Positions 36,254-47,212 of a stretch of 64,000 nt of DNA are shown one piece after another. The position numbers and the translations under genes are program-made. How positions within the stretch are numbered: position 1 is the stretch's first letter; every line of letters starts with the position of its first letter. Origin of the DNA: Turritopsis dohrnii (taxonomy: Eukaryota; Cnidaria; Hydrozoa; Anthoathecata; Oceaniidae); contig BQMF02000280.1 in assembly GCA_027922465.2 (NCBI GenBank), positions 310,001 through 374,000 on the forward strand, given 5' to 3'. The notes under the pieces were generated by a model. That model saw nothing but the letters and a program-made list of their open reading frames with translations. It ran no database searches and had not been told where the DNA came from.

Positions 36254-36569
36254 CTTATCCGAACATAATGTTAATTGCTTGAAATTATTAGGCCTGTGTT
36301 ACATGAGATTGAAATGATAATCCAGTGACAACGCAAGTTATTGAACATGCAATACAGTATGAGTCCGAAAACTGTCACGCATAATATCAGTTAAATTTGA
36401 AACTTAAATAACTGGAACGTCATAACAAATTTATAAAACAGGTTTTAAAAACAGAGCGTAAATAGTCAGTTAACTGAAAGAATTTGTGTTTTTGAGCCCG
36501 CAGAAGCGTTTGAAGATTCTTATATCATTTGGCCACTTTTCTTGGCCACCTTTCATAACTTTGAAATGT

Positions 36570-37302
36570 CAAAAAAATGCCCCCGCGCTCAAGCATTCCA
36601 ATTTGTACACACAGCAAGCTATACATTGCAAGCCTATATAATGGAAACAAAAAGAAACAAAACTTTGTTACTTTTTGTTATCTCTTAGGCCTATGTCACA
36701 CTGATGCTAATATACCTTTCAAAAGGTGTAAATAAGGCTTAACAAGTAATATCAGAAAGTATTGGCTACAAACAAAAGAAATGTGTGAACTGAAACATGG
36801 ATACGTATTTTATAATCAAAGTAAAATTTGTTAAAGAAATTATGTAAGAGCCAAAAGAAAAAAAACACTGTTTCAAAAAAAATATTAAAGCAAAAAATCC
36901 ATTAGAAATTTGCGTTTCAAACTTTAGTTCAAAACAAAAAATAGCCAACGTTTACATAAAATAGTAAGAAAAAAATATAAAAAGGTTTTATTGATCATGA
37001 GTGGAGGACAGTTACAGAAGAAGAAAACTAGAATTTGTAATATGGCTTTCTTGCATACACAGAAATCCAATTAAAATGGCAAGATCCACCAAAAATCAGT
37101 GAATAAAATTTATTGAACGAAAGATTTAGAGCTAAAACAACATAATATAAACATAAAATGTATGTTTGGCAAAATTTCAGATTTCAAGCTGTGCTTCAAA
37201 ATCCTTGTTGTTCACTTCACTAAAAAAACGCAAAAGTAATATAAAAAATGTTTAATTAATTTTAGCATACGAACTTTTTAAATAACATAATATATTATTG
37301 CC
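36570..37302 (-). repeat. Foldback-type element interior, minus orientation (copy 3)
   Basis: Reverse homology to the interior of copy 4: it starts with the GCCCCCGCGCTCAAGC end block and ends with AAATAACATAATATATTA. That point corresponds exactly to the inner border of the terminal repeat, and the terminal repeat of copy 4 begins directly at the next base. It therefore lacks its own terminal repeat on this side. Confidence 0.65.
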
Positions 37303-38862
37303 CCCGCAGCGAGCGTAAGCGAGCGAGGAGGCATAGTAGTTTCACGAGATAGGCGAATGTCAGTTTCCGATTTTGTTCATCATCATCATCATCATCTTCA
37401 TCCTCCAACTTTCGTGTTGACGTTACACGGTGGAATACAATTATTAGCTGACTTTGCTTTTTTTCCGTTTCAAAGCATGGTACTGTAAGTGGGAGAGACA
37501 GAATGTTTTTTCGTATCTCTTTCCTAATTTATTATTGTATTATACTATGTTATTTAGGAAGATCGTATGCTAAAATTGCTTGGACATTTTTCGTGTTACT
37601 TTTGTGTTGTTTTAGTGAAGTGAACGACAAGGATTTTGAAGCACAGGTTGAACCATACATTTTATTTTTGTATATATATGTTTTAGCTCTAAATATTTCA
37701 TTCAATAAACTTTGTTCAACGCACTAATTTTTGGCAAAGATTTTAATTGGATTTCTGTGTATGCAAGAAAGCTATATTACAAATTGTCTTTCTTCGTGTT
37801 TTTCTATTTTAACTGTCCTCCTCGCGCCAAACCTAATCATACTTGTGTGTGATCATGATCAGTAAAAGCTTTTTACATTTTCTTGTTTTTTTTTTTTATA
37901 AACATTGGCTACTTTTTGTTTTGAATCAAAGTTTAAAACGCAGATTTCTAATGGATTTTTTGCTTTGATTTTTTTTTAAAAAGTTTGTTTTTTTTCTTTT
38001 GGCTCTTACAGAATTTCTTTAACAAATCTTGTTTTGATTATAAAATACGTATCCATGGTTTCAGTTCACACATTTCTTTTGTTTGTAGCAAATACTTTCT
38101 GATATTAAAGTCTGTTCAAAAAATATGTGGACTGATTTCAGCTTTTATATAAAAACCAGGCTCAAGGGAATTGATGTAATTTGCTAAATCTGGTTTCCAC
38201 ATGGTAACTGAAATTAGTCCACATATTTTTTGAACAGACTTTACTTGTTAAGCCTTTATTACACTTTTTGAAAGGTATATTAGCATCAATAAAAAAACGT
38301 TATCCTAAAGAAAGTTTAACTCAATTACAACGTAAGTGAAAAACCGTGAAGACCATCCGTCAAGGAGTTTTCAAATCTGATCTCCCATTTCGAAATGATC
38401 ATGCTCACAATTCTTCTTGTTTTTATTGTGTTTAGTTTATACAATGTTAACAAAAGTTTAAATGTATATATTTGTTTCTGTGTAAAGATTTGCAAAAACA
38501 TTCATCTGAATTTTTTTGAGTTTTCGGACAAAAATTTGTTTTTGTTTCCGTTGTATAGCTTGCAATGTATAGCTTGCTGTGTGTACACATTGGAATGCTT
38601 GAGCGCGGGGGCATTTTTTAGCTAAAGCTACATGCTAGTAATAATAAATTAGGAAAGAGATACGAAAAAACATTCTGTCTCCCACTTACAGTACCATGCT
38701 TTGATACGGGAAAAACGCAAAGTCAGCTAATAATTGTATTCCACCGTGTAACGTCAACACGAAAGTTGGAAGATGATGATGAACAAAATCGAAAACTGAC
38801 ATTCGCCTATCTCGTGAAACTACTATGCCTCCTCGCTCGCTTACGCTCGCTGCGGGGGCAAC
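37303..38862 (+). mobile_element. Foldback-type element with ~225-bp inverted terminal repeats (copy 4, most complete)
   Basis: The left terminus TTGCCCCCGCAGCGAGCGTA at 37303 is mirrored by the right terminus ending CGCTGCGGGGGCAA at 38862. The inverted repeats extend inward about 225-235 bp on each side (37303-37540 and 38636-38862). They contain a CAT/GAT microsatellite and the block CACGAGATAGGCGAATGTCA. The interior encodes no transposase, so it is non-autonomous. The interior is interrupted by a small MITE (38106-38243). The target-site duplication is not obvious. Related copies or pieces lie at 1350, 10197, 36570, 41399 and 63527. Confidence 0.75.
38106..38243. mobile_element. Small MITE nested in the foldback element, with TA footprint
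   Basis: Inverted ends AAAGTCTGTTCAAAAAATAT and the mirrored ATATTTTTTGAACAGACTTT enclose about 65 bp. The flanks read GATAT-TA and TA-CTTGTT. Copy 1 of the host repeat still has the unoccupied site GATATTACTTGTT at 1884-1896, which shows directly that the insertion duplicated a TA. A lone end of the same family occurs at 56884. Confidence 0.9.
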
Positions 38863-39152
38863 TACTGAAATATTATGTACTATTATGTACTATTACAACA
38901 GTTGGCAGAATAAGTGAATCGTTTCAAAATTCAAATATTTAAACGTTCGGTTTTCTTGAAGGTTTGCGATCGGCGGCTTTTCTACTGTGAAGCTTTGTTG
39001 ATGAATATATAATGTTTTTTTTCTTGATAATTCCGAAATGCGTCGATACGAGAAGGTTAATGATCTATAGTCATAATGAAGGAAGCTGCTTTAATAATAG
39101 ACATTAGTACTTTCACTAACTTTGATATAAATTGATTATAAGGTATTAGCAT

Positions 39153-40475
39153 GTACAGTATTTTTCAGAAAAATGGAACCAAGAATTATAAGTGCATTTA
39201 TTTCAGTGAATTACTAACAATAGATTATATATCAGTGTACAGTGTCGGTGGCGGATCCAGAACGTAGTCGCAATTTGTGTAGGGGAGTGTAAGCAGTTCA
39301 ATCATAAAAGAAAAACGTTCAAATAATCCCTTGATAATATAGATTGTACATACAAATTATGTTAATGCGCTTTTCCACAAGTTGCGACTACCCTCTAGAT
39401 CCGCCGCTGAGTGTTTCTCCAAAAATGTTATCATCAAACTTAGGATGTGAATAACGTTTTATTTGTTGTTGTAATAAACTTGATTATTATATCTTTTGAT
39501 AGGAAATTTTCTAAATTTTTCAAAGCCTAAAGTTTCGGGAAGAAGAAAAAAAAATTTTTATCAACGATTTTCCCTATTAACTTCATAAAAATCCATTAAC
39601 ACAATATTAATGACGAAGTTTAATTACATCGTTTTTATTCTTTCAAAGTGCTAAGTTCATACAAATGTTTTATTAATTTCACCTTTAAGCTGAGACCCCA
39701 TATTGATTCCTTAAAAAATCATTTCGTGAACACTAAAACGCTTAAACTTGTTTTGCTTGAAAGTGATTTTCCAAATTATTGCCATTGTTTGAATAAAATA
39801 TTTTTCATTCACCTGTTAATGGACTTTTATAAAGTAAATAGTGCGAATCGTTGACAAAAATTGTTTTTTCTTCTTCCCCGATTTTATTGTCATTGTTTGA
39901 TAAAAAAAAATCAAGTTTATTGCAACAACAAATAAAAAGTTATTCAGATTGACAGTTTGATGATACTATTTTAGAGACACACTGTAGAACCCATTTTGTT
40001 AGCTTTCTCAAGATATTTTGCTTTAAAAAAAGTGGAAAGTAAACGAAGATTGGAAGAACTCGTTATCATCCAAACGATGAATTAACACCTTCAACATTAA
40101 GATCAATTGGGAAAAACCATATCAATTACTTAACAATTTTTGTCGTTGTCAATGTTTTGCAAGTTTGAATAACGTTTATGTAAGGATTTGCTTTAATTGA
40201 GAGTCCCATATGTCACATAAAGACCATAAAAGATTTTACACCTTTATAAAAATATGATCATTGTCATAATTGATCGTTAAGAAGAAAATGAGTTTTATAA
40301 TCTTCCTTTTTCATTTACTCTTTAAGTACTTCTTACTTTTCCAAAAAAAATACATCTTGACAAAGCTTACACAATGAACTCTATACTGATATAAAATTGA
40401 TTGTGAGTGGACGAAATGCCATTAAAATAAATTTGGATATAATTCTTGGTTCCATTTTTTTTAAAACACACAGTA
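39153..40475. mobile_element. Tc1/mariner-sized relic with ~35-bp inverted ends
   Basis: The left end TACAGTATTTTTCAGAAAAA continuing into TGGAACCAAGAATTATA is mirrored at the right by ATAATTCTTGGTTCCATTTT continuing to CACAGTA. The 1.32-kb span and TA-bounded CAGT ends are those of a Tc1/mariner element. I cannot read a transposase in either strand. A second inverted-repeat element (39246-39409) is nested in it. Confidence 0.55.
39246..39409. mobile_element. 164-bp MITE with CGGTGGCGGATC / GATCCGCCGCTG ends, nested
   Basis: The imperfect inverted ends extend about 30 bp (left CGGTGGCGGATCCAGAACGT; right mirrored CTAGATCCGCCGCTG). AGTGT directly abuts both sides (39241-39245 and 39410-39414), a 5-bp direct repeat. 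The GGCGGATCCAG type of end is common in hAT-like MITEs, but those make 8-bp duplications, so the class is uncertain. Confidence 0.65.
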
Positions 40476-41129
40476 ATTAACTAGATATAAATATTTGAAA
40501 GTGATCTTTGTTTTAATGATTTCTTGACATGAATTTTTATTCCCATCGTGTGTACGTAGCCTTAAAATATTGATTCATGAATGAACAATAACAGCTAATT
40601 AACCACTGCTACTAAAGTTCTTTCAACTTTAAATCTATGACATTGATGAGATCGATGAGTCCTTAACGACTACGTCGATGTTCATCAAATGTTTTCGACC
40701 GGAACTATGAAAGAAACATAGGAGTGTGACAAATGGCTTTTAGTGCTAGTAATTGATGATGAGTTTTATGTCGAGGATTTAACACAGATAGACAGACTAC
40801 ACCAGAACACAGCGCTATGACCATCTTCAATGCAACTGTCGTCCGTAGTTTAGTCATTCACAAATATTTATCGAAATGTGACCATTGGCAGTTCCTAGCC
40901 AAACGTTATTATCCTATCGCCACCAAACTTGCAAAATATCACTTAATGCCTCGGGTTTCTTTAAACGAAAATAAAAGAGATTTTGAACTACAATCGCTTG
41001 ATCGTGTCTTGTTAAAGACACTCCAAATAGACACTCTTTGACTTGATAGGAGATCGGGTGATTAATGTAAATAATTGACTCAATTATCAGAACTTTTGCT
41101 AATAAAAATACCCCAAAACTGTTTGTTAT

Positions 41130-41262
41130 CTCTTTTTACGTCACACTTCGTAATCCTGTCGTACTTTGTAATCCCTATCGCACTTTGTAATCCATTTTTT
41201 CGCAGTATGTAATACAACACCCTTGTGGCACTTTGTAATTTCCTATACACACCTTTGCAATT
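41130..41262. repeat. Short interspersed motif cluster ACTTTGTAAT
   Basis: The motif (C/G)(C/T)ACTT(T/C)GTAAT occurs about four to five times at irregular spacing of 20-45 bp, sometimes preceded by TCG. It is probably a decayed MITE end or a simple diverged tandem repeat. Confidence 0.45.
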
Positions 41263-41398
41263 TGTGGGGGAGGTGGAACTACCATTGACTCTTTATTAAT
41301 GAAGAATGTTTCTTTTTGAAACCGTTTCCACTAAATGCGTCAGTAGTAGCAACTGAATCAGTTGATTTATTATCTTCTGTTGTACTGATCATATGATT

Positions 41399-42095
41399 GC
41401 ATAGTAGTTTCACGAGATAGGCGAAAGTCAGTTTTCTATTTTGTTCGTCATCACCCTCCTCCTACTACTACTCATCATCTCCAACTTTTCGTGTTACTGT
41501 TACACGGTGGTAGCTGACTTTGCTTTTTTCTCGTTTCAAAGCATGGTATTGTAGGTGGGCGACCGAATGTTTTTTCGTATCCTCTTTATTATTTAAGATT
41601 TATTATTAAAGTATACTATATTATTTAGGAAGATCTTATGCTAAAATTGTTTAGACATTTTGCATATTACTTTTGTGTTGTTTTCGTGAAGGGAACGACA
41701 AGGATTTTGAAGCACAGCTTGAAATCTGAAATTTTGCAAACCATGCATTTCATTTTTGTATATGTTTTAGCTCTAAATCGTTTATTCAATACATTTTATT
41801 GAATGCAATGATTTTTGGAGAATCTATCCTTAAAAAGAATTTAGAAAACATTTAATTGGATATCTGTGTATAGAAGAAAGCCATACTACCAATTGTTGTT
41901 CTTCGTGTTTTTCTTCTTTAACTGTCCAAACCTAGTGTCATAATGATCATAATAAAACCTTTTTATATTTCTTTCTTGTTTTTTCTATGTAAACTTTTTG
42001 GATATTTTTTGTTTTGAATCAAAGTTTGAAACGCAGATTTCTAATGGATTTTTCGCTTTAATATTTTTGAAAAAGTTTGTTTTTTTTCTTTTGGT
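41399..42095 (+). repeat. Foldback-type element, left part (copy 5)
   Basis: Begins at GCATAGTAGTTTCACGAGAT, lacking the outer ~35 bp of the terminal repeat, continues through the microsatellite region and the ACGACAAGGATTTTGAAG interior, and stops near 42095. The right half is absent. It is truncated at both ends. Confidence 0.65.
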
Positions 42096-42827
42096 TCAAC
42101 GCTCAACCAACCTGCTTCTTAGACTCCCCTAGATTTCCAGACTATGAATTGACGAGCTTTTCTTTTGACCACTTGGAGTTTGTGATTGACCCCTACTGTT
42201 ATAAAGCATAAACGAGTACGTTCATAAGCTGTTAAAGTATTACATTTTTTTGAGATTATTTATTTCAAAAGTTTTGTATTTAAGCACAAAAGAGGTAAAA
42301 TCATTGGGTCAAAATCGTGAAAGGCCAGTTGGGACACTTTACTTAAGTCCATTAAAAAAAACTCCGAAAAACGGCAAATACATAGCAAAGCCAATAAAGA
42401 TAAACAGTTAAGTCAGTAAAAAATTTTTGTAAATAAATGATGTATCTTTCAAAGAGATAAAAACACAACGTAAATTCCTAAGCTAAGCCAAACTAACAAA
42501 ATAGAAAATACGTCATATGACAACTGTACTTAAAAAAAATAGTAATTCAGGTCACGGCAAAGCCGAGAACTGTTTAATTACGGCTGTGGTGGCGCGAGGC
42601 GAGGCGAAATTTTGGGAAAAAGTAGATCTCGACTGTATTTCTTACTATTATTACTTTTTTCTTCCAAATTCTCAAAATGTTTGGTCTGTAAATTATCCGT
42701 ACATTGTTTTCTTAAAATTCCGGCGTACTGCTACTGGCATTTGGATCGTTGAAAACAAGTGCGGACTCGAAACAACTGTAATTATGTACTCTACTGCAAT
42801 TTCATCATAACTCATTAGACGTTTAAG

Positions 42828-42955
42828 CAAACATAATAATCATGTATTGAAGATCTCTTCTCAAATCGACAAATCGACATAATTATCATGCAAACATAAT
42901 TATCATGTATTGAAGATCTCTTCTCAAATCGACAAATCGACTCACAAAACACTGT
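42828..42955. repeat. 63-bp direct tandem duplication
   Basis: The unit CAAACATAATNATCATGTAT, continuing into the GAAGATCTCTTCTCAAATCG stretch, is present twice at a 63-bp period with one or two differences. It is a recent tandem duplication in otherwise plain sequence. Confidence 0.75.
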
Positions 42956-43070
42956 TTTTTTGTACTATATAAAGTATAACTATACAAGACTTCTCTAATA
43001 AGAGTGCTTGCAGGAAAAAGCCAAACCTTATCTCACTTCCACAGTTTCCACCCTCACCCCCACTTTATCA

Positions 43071-43093
43071 ACACCCCCCCCCCCCCCCCCTCC
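43071..43093. repeat. Poly-C tract
   Basis: A run of about 19 C, slightly interrupted, in a C-rich stretch. Its length is likely unreliable in sequencing. The open frame across it is low-complexity and I do not call it a gene. Confidence 0.6.
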
Positions 43094-43861
43094 CCCATTT
43101 TATGTAATTTTTAATGTAATTTGGCCCCCCATTTTACAATTTTTTCCGCGAAGTACCCACCACCCCCCCTGCTTATTCGAAAAAAAACTACGAAAAACCA
43201 CAAGAACAATCCAAAAACCACGAGAAAAACAAACAACTACGAGAAGAAACCATAACTTGTGTGATTACGATTACGATTTCGAATTCGAATACAAAACGAG
43301 AAAACTGTTACATAGAACTAGAGGTTCCTTGAGTGTTAAAACTATTTTAACAATACTTTTGCTATTTTGTCTTTCTAATACACGTTTTTTTTTTTTTAAG
43401 AAACACGAGTTTAGGAAACATGAGGCTCAAAATGGCAAAATCTTAAGAAACACGTAAGAAACATTGTCAGGCTGAGATTAAGAAACACAACTGATATATT
43501 TTTGAAAGAATGCTAATATAACAGGAAGTTACTCTTCCATATCGAAAAAAAAAGAAAACAAATATATACAATGGTTAAAACTATATATATATACACATAA
43601 ATATGGTTGTAAACCTCTTTTTAACATCTTATATGTCTATTCTTAGCTTAGTTATGTAATATGCGCCATGTTTCTAGACGTTTTTTCTAACTAAAATTTA
43701 AGAAACATCTAAGAAACATTTCAGGCTCAAATCATGAAAATCTTAAAACATTGAGGCTGCCTGGGAAAACGTGTTTCTTAAAAAAAAAACGTGTATCGCT
43801 ACACATTGTAACAGTTTTTACACAGTATCAATATATATATATAATGTTGTTTTCTAAAGTA

Positions 43862-44640
43862 ACACAGGGTCTATTCCATCAAGGCAATTTTGAACGTTTT
43901 GGATCAACTGCTGGGAAGCAATGTACGTGTTGTGCACTTTTTTCTATTGGGTTTTCTTTAGCCAAAAATTTGGGAACATGGGATTCTACAGTGATGTTGA
44001 TTTTGTTGTAGACAATGGGGATCTGATTTACAAAAAATTAAATACCGCATTCTCTCTAATTAGCGCCTGTCTCCAATGAGCCCCCCCCTCTCTTATAAGC
44101 CCCCCCCCCCCCCCCCCTCTAATCAAAAATATTCTTATAAGCGCCCCTCTGCAATAAGAGTGATTTAACATTAACTCAGAAATTAATAAGCACCCGGACG
44201 GTAATTGGAAATTTGAACAAAAATTGAAAATTCTGTATATAATAGAAACGGAAGACTATATTTTTGTGATGTCTAAATGTAAGTTATTAGTACAAAATCT
44301 TATTTCGTTGCCATGAAAAATACAGTTGTTAGTATTCTTTTATGATAAAAAGAAATGCCTCGTTCACAGCTAGCATGACCATTTCAAAATTTTTTTGTAA
44401 GCGCCCCTCTCCAATTAGCGCCTCTCTCTAATACGCGCCCTTCTAATTTCCAAAAATATTTTATAAGCGCCCAGGCGCTTATTAGAGAGAATACGGTATC
44501 GACAAATATTTGGTATTTACAGACCTTCCATCTGAAATTGAGATAATGAATCTCATCTTTACTGTGGAGTTTTTATATAGGTTTTACAGTTGTTTTATGC
44601 TTAAAGAAACTTTGAATCACTACTTTATTTTACAGCTTTG
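43862..44640 (+). pseudogene. Relic of a repeat-associated cysteine-protease-like domain (copy 2), split by a MITE
   Basis: The reading starts GLFHQGNFERFGS, then AGKQCTCCALFSIGFSL (Cys motif) and LGTWDS. After a one-base frameshift it continues VDFVVDNGDLIYKKLN. The MITE at 44043-44498 then interrupts it. Immediately beyond, the frame resumes with DKYLVFTDLPSEIEIMN. Removing the MITE and one TA joins the two parts in frame, so the coding sequence was still readable there when the MITE arrived. Same family as 22340-22740; the parent transposon is unknown. Confidence 0.55.
44043..44498. mobile_element. 456-bp MITE with TACCGTATTCTCTCTAATAAGCGCCC-type ends
   Basis: The left end TACCGCATTCTCTCTAATTA and the mirrored right end TTATTAGAGAGAATACGGTA are both TA-bounded. 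Inside are several 'AAGCGCCCCTCT' blocks and poly-C runs. The core at 44270-44390 is the reverse of the core in the MITE at 55705-56166. It sits inside a protease relic. Confidence 0.85.
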
Positions 44641-44832
44641 ACAAGATACAGTATGTTTTGTTATTTTTATTTTTCTGTTAATCCAGTATACATTGTTTAT
44701 TCTTGCTTCATATTTTGTTTTGCTTTGTTGTTGTTTTATTTAAAGTTTATAAAGGTTTTTGTCCGTGCAGCTTCGCTTAGTTTTTTTTCTAATCATTTTG
44801 TTGAGTTATGTTTTGTTCAGCATTTAAGGAAT

Positions 44833-44847
44833 ATAAAAATTTAAAAC
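44833..44847 (+). repeat. Left target-site duplication of the Penelope-like block
   Basis: ATAAAAATTTAAAAC, repeated at 54449-54463. The element starts at the next base (CGAAGTAATAG). One or two bases of ambiguity with the element end make the duplication 13-15 bp. Confidence 0.85.
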
Positions 44848-44923
44848 CGAAGTAATAGTTCTTCTAATCGAAAAAAGTGCTCAATATTTGTTGAAATAGA
44901 GCAGAGTATTGAAGAAAAAACTA

Positions 44924-44989
44924 CAGTTTTTCAGTACTCAGAGTTTCATGCCGTACGTATTGTACGACAATCTTCAGCTAAATAAACCG
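44924..44989 (-). ncRNA. Hammerhead ribozyme (type I), unit A
   Basis: Reverse complement of the motif described at 52004-52069, base for base. Cleavage would fall between 44935 and 44934 on the minus strand. It lies beyond the unit A stop codon, near the outer 3' end. Confidence 0.75.
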
Positions 44990-45028
44990 TTTTACATATA
45001 ATACAATGTTAGGGTATCCATCATGACG

Positions 45029-47158
45029 TCAGTTATCGGAATTTTGAGACGTAAATATCAGCTGATGTTTTCGACGGTGTCTGCATTTGGCGATAATTTC
45101 TGACCTTTTATTGAGGAGGTTTTTTCCAGGGTAATTGGCGATCCAGAATTTTTCATTTAGGCAAAGTAAACATCTTTTTGATTCTGGTGTGTATGATTTG
45201 GCTTTGGTGATTATTTTCCAAGATATGGTTGGTGTTCCGTCGTTCTCTTTTATATTCCAAACTTCTGTTGAAAGCGCCGTGTTGTTTTTGTATTTTTCCA
45301 GGCGGAAAGATGTATTATGACTGTTGAACCTTTTCTTAAACGTTGTTTCGCAAAGTCCAATGTATTTTTTTTCTTTATAATTGGGCAGATCAGATTTTAT
45401 AGTAGCTTCATAAACGATGTTTGGTGTAAGACATTTATTGTTCAGGGGACATTCTTCTTTTTGTACGCAATTGCAGGATCTTTCGTTTTCATTCTTGTTG
45501 ATGGGATAAAGTATCTTCTTGTTGTGGTTATCAATGATCGATTTTACATTTGGCATGCAGCTATAGCTAACTTTGATGTTGTTTTTATTAAAAAGTTTGT
45601 GATATTTATGATGTTGGGGAAAGTGTTTGTTTATTAGTTTTAGGAAGTATCTGCCGATGTTCGTTTCTAGGTTTTTGTTGTATGGGGGATTGAACCAAAT
45701 GATCTTTCTTTTTCTTCGGTTTCGTTGTTGGTTTCTATTTGGTGTATATTGGAATTCGTGATTGTATCCTGATCTTTTTAGTGCTTCTTTGTAGTATGGT
45801 GTGGCTTGTGAAAAGATGTGTTCGTTGGATGATAGGTTAGATAAGCGGGTTTGTATTGACAACGGGATTTGTTTTAAAATACTCGGTGGGTGGTTTGATT
45901 CAATATGCACGTAGTTTGTTTCATTGTCTTGTTTATGGTACGGTCTATATGTTCCTGATTCGAGATCTAGCGTTACATCCAAGTAGTTAACTTTTTTCAG
46001 ATTACATTCCACAATTATTTCTAAATTGTTTTTCTTGAAAAGTTTTTGGAATTCCTTTTTGATTTTCTCGTTCTCTGGCCCACTCGTGTTTTTAAATACA
46101 GCTAGACCATCGTCCCTGTATAGTCCAATATCTTTTCTGTTGAATTTTTTTGTTATCTGTGACAAAATGAAACAGCCGACCAGTTCGCAAACTTCTGCTC
46201 CGTCGTAGGCTCCCATTGTTACGTCAAAAAGTGAGTCTCCTTTTTTAGCCCAGGTTTCATTATTGTTAAACAGTAATGATTTACGCGAATGCGACAATAT
46301 TTCTTTGTCCTTTTCGTTTAAAGGTATTAAGCCGTTTGCGAATTGAAGTGCATCTGTGAGTAGTTTGTCATTTATCGATGGGTAAAAATCCTTTACGTCG
46401 AACATCATGAATTTACATTTGTTTTTATCTTTAATTTGTATGAACCAATCTATCACGGCGGTTGTGCTTTGCCATTGGTTTAAATCCATTTTGGTTCTTA
46501 TTTCTTTGTTTATGTTTTCGAGAATTCCTTTGCTTATTCTTCCTAATTCGTTCTTTGCTGGGTTAATAAGTCGTGTTGTAGGATTGTTCAGGAAATTATC
46601 TTTATGGTCCTTAAGGGTTATGAAGCAATTGTTTTCTCCGTTAATGTCCATTCTCTCGAGTACATTGTGTTCTTTAAGAATTTCTTTGCCTTCTATATCT
46701 ATGGTGTTCTTAATGTTATTGTTCATTTTCTTGTATGATGCGGTGATTGAGTTCGTTAGTAATCTGTTGTATTCTTCTTTACTTAATAGATATATGTTTG
46801 ATGTTTTATCAGCGTGAGCATAGACTTTTCCAGATTCTTTAATCTTTTTAATGTCTTGTTTTAATTTTGATTGGAAATCTGTCATACCTTTTCTGAATTT
46901 AAGTTTCGGGATTATTTCTATGAGTTCTTTTTCGAAGTTGATCAGTTCTGGAACTTGCTGTGGGGTATTTGTTGTTTTTAATCCATAGTATTCCTTTCGT
47001 AATTCTTCGTCGTTTTCGTTTTCGCTTTCGAAGAAAATGGCTTTCCACCTCATTCGTTTTATAACAGCTTCTACTTTCTCAATAAGTTGTATTTTGTAAT
47101 CCTTTTCTGACGCGATTGGAATGTTCTTCTTTGAATAATGCAAATTCGTTTTTTCCAT
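45029..47158 (-). CDS. Penelope-like reverse transcriptase with C-terminal GIY-YIG endonuclease, unit A
   Basis: 709 residues from the ATG at 47158; the 11 upstream open codons lack an ATG. The RT domain shows ITLKDHKDNF, the first catalytic Asp region MFDVKDFYPSI (about 254-258), the VTMGAYDGAEV turn and the YRDDG active-site box (about 347-351). A basic linker and a Cys cluster (562, 564, 570, 576, in CNCVQKEECPLNNKC) precede a GIY-YIG nuclease: IVYEA (581-585), KKYIG (597-601), Arg610 in KKRFNSH and Glu632. The enzyme would copy element RNA at a nick made by the nuclease. RT plus a C-terminal GIY-YIG is the defining Penelope-like architecture. The frame is intact; protein identical to unit D. 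Confidence 0.93.
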   Translation of the reverse strand: MEKTNLHYSKKNIPIASEKDYKIQLIEKVEAVIKRMRWKAIFFESENENDEELRKEYYGLKTTNTPQQVPELINFEKELIEIIPKLKFRKGMTDFQSKLKQDIKKIKESGKVYAHADKTSNIYLLSKEEYNRLLTNSITASYKKMNNNIKNTIDIEGKEILKEHNVLERMDINGENNCFITLKDHKDNFLNNPTTRLINPAKNELGRISKGILENINKEIRTKMDLNQWQSTTAVIDWFIQIKDKNKCKFMMFDVKDFYPSINDKLLTDALQFANGLIPLNEKDKEILSHSRKSLLFNNNETWAKKGDSLFDVTMGAYDGAEVCELVGCFILSQITKKFNRKDIGLYRDDGLAVFKNTSGPENEKIKKEFQKLFKKNNLEIIVECNLKKVNYLDVTLDLESGTYRPYHKQDNETNYVHIESNHPPSILKQIPLSIQTRLSNLSSNEHIFSQATPYYKEALKRSGYNHEFQYTPNRNQQRNRRKRKIIWFNPPYNKNLETNIGRYFLKLINKHFPQHHKYHKLFNKNNIKVSYSCMPNVKSIIDNHNKKILYPINKNENERSCNCVQKEECPLNNKCLTPNIVYEATIKSDLPNYKEKKYIGLCETTFKKRFNSHNTSFRLEKYKNNTALSTEVWNIKENDGTPTISWKIITKAKSYTPESKRCLLCLNEKFWIANYPGKNLLNKRSEIIAKCRHRRKHQLIFTSQNSDN

Positions 47159-47212
47159 TGTGTCTTTAGATTGTGAAGTTATAGTGCTCAACTTTAAAAG
47201 GAGCGATATAAT

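Noticed and set aside
40817..41041. 74-codon frame with an ATG and varied composition
   Set aside because: No family resemblance, no introns or partner exons, and length within chance expectation.
43008..43457. Pro- and Lys/Arg-rich 149-codon frame
   Set aside because: It is low complexity across a poly-C tract, without splice context or domain.
45135..46817. Open frames on the strand opposite to the Penelope-like units (60-136 codons, repeated in all four copies)
   Set aside because: They are antisense shadows of the RT/GIY-YIG gene; their repetition only reflects the unit duplication.
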